Shown here: one piece after another, positions 57,377 to 64,000 of the stretch
Numbering within the stretch: position 1 is the first letter of the stretch
Layout of the letters: the number at the start of each line of letters is the position of its first letter
Translations under genes and position numbers: made by a program
Notes under the pieces: generated by a model
Databases searched by the model: none
What the model saw: only the letters and a program-made list of their open reading frames with translations
What the model was told of the DNA's origin: nothing
Source: JAJVID01 sp035714085
GTDB lineage: Bacteria; Acidobacteriota; Blastocatellia; RBC074
Length of the DNA stretch: 64,000 nt
Direction of reading: 5' to 3'
Assembly: GCA_035714085.1 (NCBI GenBank)
Contig: DASTMP010000227.1
Coordinates: 29,767-93,766 of the forward strand

Positions 57377-58375
57377 ATGAAAAATTCACAAAAGAATCAG
57401 GCTTCTTTCTGGAAATCAGACGCCACTCTGATCATGCTCGCTCTGATCTGGGGAACGTCGCACGTCATTCAAAAAGACATTCTCGCGACGCATTCGCCGG
57501 CTTTTTACACGAGCGTGCGCTTCGGAATCGCGGCGCTTTGCTTCGGGCTGCTGTTCGCCAATCATCTGCGGCGGAGCGACAGGAAGGAGATCGTGAAAGG
57601 CGCGTGGCTCGGCCTGTTCAGCTTCGCGGGAATAGGATTTTACACCTCCGGGCTGGCCTTCACGCAGGCTTCCAAAGCCGGGTTCATAACGGGGCTTTAT
57701 CTGGTCTTCACGCCGCTGCTCGGTTATCTGTTGTTTCGCTCGCGTCCGACGCGCGATCATCTGACCGGGCTTGTGATCGCGGTCGGCGGTTTCGCCCTGC
57801 TCAGTTATCCGCAAAACGGCGAGTCGTTCAACTGGGGCGACATTTTGATCCTGTTCGCCGCCTTGGCATGGGCCGCGCACATCGCCGCGACGAGCGCGTT
57901 CGCCAGCGAGTCCGACGTGAGGACGTTGGCGGCAACGCAGGTAATGGTCGTGGCCGCGCTTTCGATCTCCGCCTATTTCATTTTGAGTTGGGTGGCCGGC
58001 TCGTCCGCCGATCCTAAATCGCTCCCGGCTCTGGTGGCGATGGAGGCGAGATCGAATCCGATCGACTGGGGCTTTGCCAAGCAGGTGGCTTACATGGCCG
58101 TTGTTGTGACGGTCATCGCGGCCCTGGCGCAGACATGGGCGCAGAAGAGAGTCTCTTCGACGCACGCGGCGATCCTTTATGCTCTGGAACCGGTTACTGC
58201 AGCCGTATTCGCATATATAAAACTGGGTGAGAAACTGGGCTGGCGGAGCGGCGCTGGAGCGGCGTTGATCATCACCGGGGTGATGACCTCGCGTCTGAGA
58301 TTGGCGAGCAGATTGACGAAGAAAGAGGCCATCGAATTGAGGAGTGAAATTCAACCGGCGGAGGCAGATTTATAA
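57377..58375 (+). CDS. EamA-family (DMT) transporter
   Basis: A 332-aa product from ATG 57377 (MKNSQKNQASFW); the longer frame from 57296 only translates the hairpin arm. Ten transmembrane helices with two EamA halves: LIWGTSHVIQKDILATHSPAFYTSVRFG in the first, ALAWAAHIAATSAFA and HAAILYALEPVTAAVFAYIKLGE in the second. Drug/metabolite or amino-acid export is usual for the family. No Shine-Dalgarno is seen. Its TAA stop directly abuts a heptad hairpin. Confidence 0.88.
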   Translation: MKNSQKNQASFWKSDATLIMLALIWGTSHVIQKDILATHSPAFYTSVRFGIAALCFGLLFANHLRRSDRKEIVKGAWLGLFSFAGIGFYTSGLAFTQASKAGFITGLYLVFTPLLGYLLFRSRPTRDHLTGLVIAVGGFALLSYPQNGESFNWGDILILFAALAWAAHIAATSAFASESDVRTLAATQVMVVAALSISAYFILSWVAGSSADPKSLPALVAMEARSNPIDWGFAKQVAYMAVVVTVIAALAQTWAQKRVSSTHAAILYALEPVTAAVFAYIKLGEKLGWRSGAGAALIITGVMTSRLRLASRLTKKEAIELRSEIQPAEADL

Positions 58376-58483
58376 TTGCGGATTACGGATTGCGGATTGC
58401 GGATTTATGAATCTGTCAACCGCGTATACGAAATCGAGATTGAAAGTTTTATAAATCCGCAATCCGCAATCCGCAATCCGCAA
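58376..58483. repeat. TTGCGGA-heptad stem-loop element
   Basis: Arms 58376-58408 and 58451-58483 (33 nt each, one mismatch) consist of TTGCGGA/TCCGCAA heptads around a 42-nt loop. It starts in the base after the EamA stop and ends 34 nt before rsmA: same architecture as the CAGG elements, different unit. Confidence 0.88.
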
Positions 58484-58517
58484 TCCCCCACATCCATCCC
58501 CACAATGATTAAAGCTT

Positions 58518-59339
58518 ATGCGAGCCAAACGCAGTCTCGGGCAGAATTTCCTCGTCGGCTCGCATTATCCTCGCCGCATAGTTGATTCGGTGGCGCCACG
58601 GGCGGGCGAGACGATCGTCGAAATCGGGCCGGGGCATGGCGCATTGACCGGGTTGCTCCTGGAAAGCGGCGCCCGCGTCATCGCCATCGAACTCGATCCC
58701 GAGTTGATTCCGGGCCTGTCGCGGATGTTCTCCGGCTTCGGAAATTTCCGGCTGATCGAGGCCGACGCTCTGAAGGTTGATTACTGCGATCTGATCTCCC
58801 CCGACGCCGCGGCGCGGGTGGTCGCGAATCTGCCTTATTACATTTCGACGCCGATCCTGCAGCGCCTGATCGAACATCGTCGCTGTCTCAGCGAGATGAC
58901 GCTGATGTTGCAGCGCGAAGTGGTCGAGCGGATTACGGCTTCTCCCGGGGGCAAGGAGTACGGGGTCTTATCCGTGCTCGCGCAGTTTTATTGCGAGGTC
59001 GAAAAACTCTTTGATGTTCCGCCAGGAGCGTTCCGCCCGGCGCCTAAGGTCTATTCGAGCGCGCTCCGGCTGCGCAGGCGCGCGCGGACGGCTGCGCCAG
59101 TTAATGACGAGGCCTTGCTGATCGAATTGACGAAGACTCTCTTCGCGCAGCGCAGGAAGACCATCCTCAACAATCTGCGCGCCGGCCGGAACAGACTGGG
59201 TTTGACCGGTGAATCCGAGATCGCCGGCCTGCTGTCTTCCTGCGATCTAGAATCGAAGCGGCGCGCCGAAACGCTGTCCATCGAAGAGATAGCGCGGTTG
59301 GCCAACGCCATGATGGCCTCAACTGTCGCGCCTTTTTAG
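58518..59339 (+). CDS. rsmA: 16S rRNA (A1518/A1519) dimethyladenosine transferase
   Basis: A 273-aa product. KRSLGQNFL at 4-12, SAM motif EIGPGHG at 35-41, acidic loop ELDPEL 58-63 and catalytic NLPYY at 104-108, followed by the small C-terminal helical domain with RPAPKV. It dimethylates the two adenines of the 3' hairpin of 16S rRNA during small-subunit assembly. Usual length for the family. RNase J gene follows 42 nt downstream. Confidence 0.96.
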   Translation: MRAKRSLGQNFLVGSHYPRRIVDSVAPRAGETIVEIGPGHGALTGLLLESGARVIAIELDPELIPGLSRMFSGFGNFRLIEADALKVDYCDLISPDAAARVVANLPYYISTPILQRLIEHRRCLSEMTLMLQREVVERITASPGGKEYGVLSVLAQFYCEVEKLFDVPPGAFRPAPKVYSSALRLRRRARTAAPVNDEALLIELTKTLFAQRRKTILNNLRAGRNRLGLTGESEIAGLLSSCDLESKRRAETLSIEEIARLANAMMASTVAPF

Positions 59340-59381
59340 GCTATACTTAGGGCCATTAATGATAGAAGGCAGAAACGACTA

Positions 59382-61043
59382 ATGGACATAGGCAAGCTAC
59401 AAATCACACCTCTGGGCGGACTGGGACAGTTCGGTATGAACATCACCGCGTTCAGGTATGACGGTCAGATGATCATCGTCGATTGCGGGATGATGTTTCC
59501 CGACGAAGACCTGCTCGGCGCCGACATTGCGATTCCCGACCTGACCTATATCGAGGACCATCGTGATGAACTGATCGGCATAGTCTTGACGCATGCGCAC
59601 GAAGACCATGTCGGCGCGCTGCCATTCGTGTTGCAATCGGTGGCCGTCCCGATCTACGCGACTCAATTCACTTTCGCGCTGGTCGAGAGCAAGCTGCAGG
59701 AGTTCGGCCTGCTCGACAAGGTCGAGCTGCGGACGATCAAACAGCGACAGAAATTCACGCTCGGGCCGTTCGAGATCGAATTCATTCACGTCTCACATTC
59801 GCTGATCGAGTGCGTCGCGCTGGCGGTCCGCACTCCGGTGGGCGTCGTCGTGCACACCGGCGATTTCAAAGTCGACGACACCCCGGTGATTGGCGGGCCG
59901 ATTGACCTGAACCGGTTGACGGCCTATGGCGATGAGGGCGTCCTGGCGCTGCTCGCCGATTCGACCAACGTCGAGCGCGAAGGCCGCACCGGGTCGGAAA
60001 AGGCCGTCATCCCGGCCTTCGAGAATATTTTCGACGGGGCGGCGGGTCGCGTCATCGTCTCCTGCTTCGCCACCAGCATCCACCGCTTGCAGATAGTCTT
60101 TGACCTGGCCGCCGAAAGGGGGCGGGCCGTGGCTCTGGTGGGGCGTGCGATGATTCGCAACGTCGAGACAGCGCTGCGCTACGGATACCTCGACGTGGAG
60201 GAAGGACAGCTTGTCAGCCCGGCGCAGGCTAGGAGGATGGCGCCGAGCGACGTTTGTCTGCTGGTCACAGGCAGCCAGGGAGAGCCGATGTCGGCTCTCG
60301 CCAGAATGGCCGTCGATACGCACAAGGACGCCAGCGTGCTGCGGGGCGACACGGTTGTGATCTCCGCGCGCCAGATTCCGGGCAATGAAAGAGCCATCTC
60401 GCGGATGATGAATCACCTCTTCAAGAAGGACACCCACGTGATCGATTCGAGCATCGCGCGGATTCACGTCTCGGGCCACGGGCGCGAAGGCGACTTGAAG
60501 ATTATGTACGACGCGGTGCGACCGAAATTCTTGATCCCGATCCATGGCGAGACCCGCCAGCTCTACCGCCATGCCGAAGCCGCGCGCAAATGGGGCGTCT
60601 CCCGCGACCGCGTTGTGCTCGCCGAAAGCGGCGACGTCATCGAGCTTGACGAAAACAGCGCGAAGGTCATCGACAAGGCCCCCGTAGGGCGCACCCTGAT
60701 CGATGATTCGGGCACGGGCCGGATTGACGAGCTGGTGCTGCGCGATCGGAAACACCTGGCTTATGACGGAATCGTGCTGCCCATCGTCGCCATCAATAAG
60801 GCGTCAGGCGAGATGGAATCCGCTCCCGAAGTCATTCAGCGCGGACTGGCTTTGAGCGACGACGGCGCCGATTTCTTGCACAGGGCCAGAGTCGTCATCG
60901 GTGAGACGGTAGCCAACGCCAGCCACGAAGAGCGCGTGGACTGGACCGTCATCAAGGAGAAGATCAGACTTGACCTCAAACGTTATATTCAGAAAGAGAC
61001 CGGGCGCAGGCCAATGATCATCCCGGTCGTGCTGGAAGTGTAG
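59382..61043 (+). CDS. rnj: Ribonuclease J
   Basis: A 553-aa product of normal length. Metallo-beta-lactamase core with HAHEDH at 71-76, a further His in HTGDFK, DSTNVEREG, and beta-CASP motifs including GSQGEP and HVSGHGREGDLKIM. The C-terminal domain is complete. It acts as 5'-3' exo- and endonuclease in RNA decay and processing. A TATACT at 59342-59347 may be a -10, but no good -35 goes with it. Confidence 0.95.
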   Translation: MDIGKLQITPLGGLGQFGMNITAFRYDGQMIIVDCGMMFPDEDLLGADIAIPDLTYIEDHRDELIGIVLTHAHEDHVGALPFVLQSVAVPIYATQFTFALVESKLQEFGLLDKVELRTIKQRQKFTLGPFEIEFIHVSHSLIECVALAVRTPVGVVVHTGDFKVDDTPVIGGPIDLNRLTAYGDEGVLALLADSTNVEREGRTGSEKAVIPAFENIFDGAAGRVIVSCFATSIHRLQIVFDLAAERGRAVALVGRAMIRNVETALRYGYLDVEEGQLVSPAQARRMAPSDVCLLVTGSQGEPMSALARMAVDTHKDASVLRGDTVVISARQIPGNERAISRMMNHLFKKDTHVIDSSIARIHVSGHGREGDLKIMYDAVRPKFLIPIHGETRQLYRHAEAARKWGVSRDRVVLAESGDVIELDENSAKVIDKAPVGRTLIDDSGTGRIDELVLRDRKHLAYDGIVLPIVAINKASGEMESAPEVIQRGLALSDDGADFLHRARVVIGETVANASHEERVDWTVIKEKIRLDLKRYIQKETGRRPMIIPVVLEV

Positions 61044-61061
61044 AATTGACGCTTGTCCGAT

Positions 61062-61078
61062 GTAATGCGCCGCATTAC
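61062..61078. promoter_or_regulatory. 17-nt palindrome over the higB start, candidate HigA operator
   Basis: GTAATGCG-C-CGCATTAC is perfectly symmetric and includes the ATG of higB. Antitoxin binding there would block the promoter or start region. Inference from symmetry and place. Confidence 0.55.
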
Positions 61079-61367
61079 AATCGGCGCGCTGATCGAGTCG
61101 TTCCGGCACAAAGGGCTGAAAGATTTCTGGGAGAAGGGCGGCAGGAAAGGGATCCAACATGCATTGGTCCCACGAATCGAGAAAGTTCTGGACGCGCTGG
61201 ACGCCGCTACAGATGTCTCTCAACTTTATCTTCCCGGCTTCAATCTGCATCCATTGAAAGGCGACCGGAAAGGCGAATGGAGTATCTGGGTGAGCGGGAA
61301 TTATCGCATGACTTTCCGCTTTGCGCAGGGCGATGCTTGCGACGTGAATTTAGAGGATTACTACTAG
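61065..61367 (+). CDS. higB: HigB-type toxin (RelE superfamily)
   Basis: A 100-aa product from ATG 61065 (TTG 61053 also in frame; no ribosome site for either). RelE/HigB fold signature: SFRHKGLKDFWEKGG, IEKVLDALDAATDVSQL, LPGFNLHPLKGDRKGEWSIWVSGNYRMTFRF, ending EDYY. Such toxins cut mRNA on the ribosome. Toxin-first order and 9-nt gap to the XRE antitoxin are typical for higBA. Starts 21 nt after the RNase J stop. Confidence 0.92.
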   Translation: MRRITIGALIESFRHKGLKDFWEKGGRKGIQHALVPRIEKVLDALDAATDVSQLYLPGFNLHPLKGDRKGEWSIWVSGNYRMTFRFAQGDACDVNLEDYY

Positions 61368-61376
61368 GAGAGAGTT

Positions 61377-61685
61377 ATGTCTAGAAATCCGAAACGCCGT
61401 CCGACACATCCTGGCGCATTGTTGCGTGAAGACATTCTGCCCGCCGCAGGAATTACGCAAACCGAATTGGCTGAGCGAATGGGAGTTTCGCGCCTTACGG
61501 TGAGCGAAATCCTTCATGAAAAGCGCGCCGTGACCGCTGACATTGCCCACCGATTGGGGCGCGTGTTCGGCAACGGCCCAGAATTGTGGCTGAATATGCA
61601 GAAGGCGGTCGATCTGTGGGAGGCGCTAGAAAAGAACAAGCGTGAATACGAGCGGATCGAAACGCTTCAGGTCGCGTTAAGTTAA
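61377..61685 (+). CDS. higA: HigA-type antitoxin (XRE family)
   Basis: A 102-aa product with GGAGAGAG upstream. HPGALLREDILPAAGITQTELAERMGVSRLTVSEILHEKRAV contains the helix-turn-helix (about 27-50) of the VapI/HigA family; the C-terminal helix pair (ELWLNMQKAVDLWEALEKN) is the dimer part. It should neutralise HigB and repress the operon. Convergent with sucC. Confidence 0.93.
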   Translation: MSRNPKRRPTHPGALLREDILPAAGITQTELAERMGVSRLTVSEILHEKRAVTADIAHRLGRVFGNGPELWLNMQKAVDLWEALEKNKREYERIETLQVALS

Positions 61686-61750
61686 AGGCGCGCTCTTTTT
61701 TTCCGTTCGCCGCCTGTTCTTATTTGTTTGACTGTGTAATTCACCAAACC

Positions 61751-62911
61751 TCAAGCTCCTGCAGCCGCGACGGCTTTCTCAGCCGCGTCCTTCATTCCGT
61801 TGGCGACGATGAAGTTCAATCCGGATTCTTTCAGCACCTGCTGCCCCTCTTCAACGTTTGTTCCTTCCAGCCGGACGACGATCGGTTTGGTCACTTTCAG
61901 GTTGCGGGCCGCCTCGACCACGCCGCGCGCGACCATGTCGCACCTGACGATGCCGCCGAAGATGTTGATCAAGACGGCTTGCACGTTCGCGTCGGCCAGC
62001 AGGATGCGGAAGGCGTTTTCGACGCGCTCTTGCGAAGCCCCGCCGCCGACGTCGAGGAAGTTCGCAGGCTCGCCCCCGGCCAGCTTGATGATGTCCATCG
62101 TCGCCATCGCCAGCCCGGCGCCGTTGACCATGCAGGCGATATTGCCGTCGAGCTTGATGTAGTTGAGGTCGTATTTCGAGGCTTCTATCTCGAGCGGCGC
62201 TTCTTCATTGAGGTCGCGCAGTTCGGCGTATTCTTTGTGGCGGTAGAGCGCGTTGTCGTCGAAATTGACCTTCGCGTCCAGCGCGTAAAGCTCGCCGTCT
62301 TCGGTCAACAGGAAGGGATTGATTTCGAGGAGCGAGGCGTCCATCTCTACGAACGCCCGGTAGAGCGCGAGCATGAATTTCGTGGCTTTGCCGATCAGCT
62401 CCGGCGCCAGGCCCAGGCCAAACGCCAGATTGCGCGCCTGGAAGGCCTGCATCCCGACGGCCGGCGAGATGTATTCCTTCAAGATTTTTTCTGGCGTCTT
62501 GGCCGCGACCTCCTCGATGTCCATGCCGCCGGCGGCCGAGGCCATGAAGACCAGTTTCGACGTCGCGCGGTCGAGCAGCAGACCAAGGTAAAACTCCTTT
62601 TTGATCTTTAGCCCTTCTTCGATGAGCAGCGTGCGCACGGCGCGGCCTTCGGGGCCGGTTTGGTGCGTGACCAGATTCATTCCGATCATCTGTTGGGCCA
62701 GGTTGTGAACGTCTTCCATCGTGCGCGCGAGTTTGACGCCGCCGCCCTTGCCGCGCCCGCCCGCGTGGATCTGCGCTTTGACGACCACGGGCAGTCCCAA
62801 TTCCTTGGTGGCCTCTTCGGCCTCGGCGACCGAACGCGCGACCCTGCCGCGCGGGACCTTGACGTCGAAACGGCGCAACAATTCCTTACCCTGATACTCG
62901 TGAATCTTCAT
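61751..62911 (-). CDS. sucC: Succinate-CoA ligase (ADP-forming), beta subunit
   Basis: A 386-aa product. ATP-grasp N-terminal part (KIHEYQGKELLRRFDVKVPRG, AQIHAGGRGKGGGVKLA), phosphate/Mg site SLLEINPFLLTEDG, and ligase-CoA domain with GNIACMVNGAGLAMATMDIIKLAGGEPANFLDVGGGA. It works in the TCA cycle with SucD. Usually sucD follows directly; here the next gene downstream is the convergent higA, so sucD must be elsewhere. Clear family length and motifs. Confidence 0.96.
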   Translation of the reverse strand: MKIHEYQGKELLRRFDVKVPRGRVARSVAEAEEATKELGLPVVVKAQIHAGGRGKGGGVKLARTMEDVHNLAQQMIGMNLVTHQTGPEGRAVRTLLIEEGLKIKKEFYLGLLLDRATSKLVFMASAAGGMDIEEVAAKTPEKILKEYISPAVGMQAFQARNLAFGLGLAPELIGKATKFMLALYRAFVEMDASLLEINPFLLTEDGELYALDAKVNFDDNALYRHKEYAELRDLNEEAPLEIEASKYDLNYIKLDGNIACMVNGAGLAMATMDIIKLAGGEPANFLDVGGGASQERVENAFRILLADANVQAVLINIFGGIVRCDMVARGVVEAARNLKVTKPIVVRLEGTNVEEGQQVLKESGLNFIVANGMKDAAEKAVAAAGA

Positions 62912-63065
62912 AAGAACGCCTCAGATGTTTTGATTAGATCGGAGTCTGAAAAAACGAAGCGGGAGTGTAAGAGCGAGGACTTTAAAAGGCAAGCATATCT
63001 CGCGCCTACGTCCAATCGAGGAATGACTTCCGCATGCGACATGGCGGATTGACAAATTGCTTTGC

Positions 63066-63095
63066 TTGACAAGATTTCAAGCCCGACCTTAGTAT
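63066..63095 (+). promoter_or_regulatory. Sigma-70-like promoter upstream of glgA
   Basis: TTGACA at 63066-63071, 18-nt spacer, TAGTAT at 63090-63095; about 60 nt of leader before the ATG. Confidence 0.65.
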
Positions 63096-63156
63096 CGCGC
63101 GTCCGTTCTTAACGATTCAACGAAACCGAAAGAAAGGCTCAAATCCCTAATAAACG

Positions 63157-64000
63157 ATGCGCGTAATTCTGGCTTCATCCGAAGTTGCGCCGTATTCCAA
63201 GACCGGCGGTTTGGGTGATGTGGCAGGGGCTTTGCCCAGAGCCTTATCGCGCATCGGCTGTGACATCAGCGTCGTCACTCCGCGCTACACCGGTTTCGGC
63301 AGACGCCCAGGGGACGTGATCAGCCACGAAACCGGCGAGATGATCTTCGATGATCTGCGCGTCCCTTTCGCGGGCGGGCTGAAGTACGCCGCCGTCTGGC
63401 GCGACTGGATGAACGGCGCGCCGGTCTACTTCATTGACAACGCCGAATATTTCGGGCACGGATACATTTACGGCTCGGGCGACTTCGACGTCGAAAGGTT
63501 CGCGTTCTTCAGCCGCGCGGTCATCGAGCTCTCAAAACGCATTGGCGGTCCGCCGGACATCATCCATTGCAACGACTGGCAGACGGGATTCATCCCGGCA
63601 TATCTGGCCAAGGTTTACTCCTCTGATCCTTTCTTTGACAACACAGCCACGCTTTTCACCATTCACAACCTGGCTTATCAGGGAATCTTCGATCCGAATC
63701 TCGCGATTAAATTCGGGTTCGGCTGGGACGTCTATCAATACGGTATGGAGTTTCACGGCGCGGCGAATGCGATGAAAGCTGGAATCTATTTTTCGACAGC
63801 CGTCTCGACCGTCAGCCCGAAGTACGCGCAAGAGATTCAAACCCCGGAGTTCGGCGTCGACCTCGACGGATTATTGCGCCAGCGCCGCGACAGCCTGATC
63901 GGAATTTTGAACGGCGTCGATTACGACGATTGGAACCCCGAGACCGATCGCAACATCGCGGCCAACTTTGGAATACACGACCTCAGCGGCAAGACCACCT
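63157..64000 (+). CDS. glgA: Glycogen synthase (GT5), N-terminal part
   Basis: 281 codons to the window edge. MRVILASSEVAPYSKTGGLGDVAGALP contains the ADP-glucose-binding KTGGL motif (residues 15-19); later PDIIHCNDWQTGFIPAYLA and TIHNLAYQG are GT5 landmarks. It transfers glucose from ADP-glucose to glycogen. The start lacks a clear Shine-Dalgarno (AGAAAGG is 21 bases away). Truncated only by the window. Confidence 0.95.
   Translation, partial: MRVILASSEVAPYSKTGGLGDVAGALPRALSRIGCDISVVTPRYTGFGRRPGDVISHETGEMIFDDLRVPFAGGLKYAAVWRDWMNGAPVYFIDNAEYFGHGYIYGSGDFDVERFAFFSRAVIELSKRIGGPPDIIHCNDWQTGFIPAYLAKVYSSDPFFDNTATLFTIHNLAYQGIFDPNLAIKFGFGWDVYQYGMEFHGAANAMKAGIYFSTAVSTVSPKYAQEIQTPEFGVDLDGLLRQRRDSLIGILNGVDYDDWNPETDRNIAANFGIHDLSGKTT

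Noticed and set aside
58376..58585. Plus-strand frame of 69 aa over the TTGCGGA hairpin
   Set aside because: It only translates the repeat arms (INPQSAIRNPQS-like), has no ribosome site and overlaps rsmA. A repeat artefact.
59319..59347. Sigma-70 promoter for the RNase J gene
   Set aside because: TATACT is a good -10, but the -35 position reads TCAACT; too weak to list.
59793..60755. 320-aa minus-strand frame antisense to RNase J
   Set aside because: RNase J on the other strand is unambiguous; the antisense product has no recognisable motif.
61686..61750. Terminator between higA and sucC
   Set aside because: There is a T-run (CTCTTTTTTTCC), but no stable stem precedes it on either strand.

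Overview
The window looks like chromosome of an acidobacterium (Acidobacteriota, plausibly Blastocatellia-like; the class is inference). The main reason is ten long FtsX/MacB-type permeases of the ADOP kind (acidobacterial duplicated orphan permeases), with no ABC ATPase gene in the 64 kb. A membrane-anchored winged-helix/beta-propeller regulator, a carboxypeptidase-regulatory/TonB-type receptor and secreted DUF5666, DUF1080 and FG-GAP proteins also fit. No tRNA, rRNA or CRISPR array was recognised.

Layout. 1-4741: a partial TonB-dependent receptor and a DUF5666-like secreted protein on the minus strand, divergent from a CadC-like regulator. 5146-6217: a HAD phosphatase and a small membrane protein. 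6535-16915: ADOP1 and ADOP2, then a run of exported hydrolases (amidase, class C beta-lactamase-like, alpha/beta hydrolase, DUF1080), closed by a strong terminator. 17253-26100: ADOP3, 4 and 5, then an acetamidase/formamidase. 26852-30257: an FG-GAP/fibronectin protein, then a SnoaL-like gene divergent from its probable XRE/MmyB regulator. 30633-40944: ADOP6 to ADOP9 in tandem. 41018-47533: LysR regulator, second beta-lactamase-like hydrolase, cytochrome c/copper monooxygenase-like protein, YceI, 2OG-Fe(II) oxygenase. 47657-50182: ADOP10 on the minus strand, with an intact ISL3-type insertion sequence (50351-52213) upstream. 52503-64000: mostly housekeeping genes (C26 peptidase, netrin-like/carboxypeptidase-regulatory protein, MFS exporter, ftsY, EamA transporter, rsmA, RNase J, higBA, sucC, partial glgA).

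The most unusual feature is a family of long stem-loop elements placed exactly in the junctions between consecutive ADOP genes. Their arms are tandem CAGGNNY heptads facing complementary heptads across a short unique core. The first, degenerate heptad (TAGGTGT or TAGGTTT) supplies the TAG stop codon of the upstream ADOP, and the right arm ends just before the ribosome binding site of the next. The cores fall into three families shared between distant junctions. Two copies are exact inversions of each other over 58 nt although 18.6 kb apart. This looks like a cassette array of orphan permeases joined by invertible or copied hairpin modules. Other junctions carry hairpins of the same design with unrelated repeat units.
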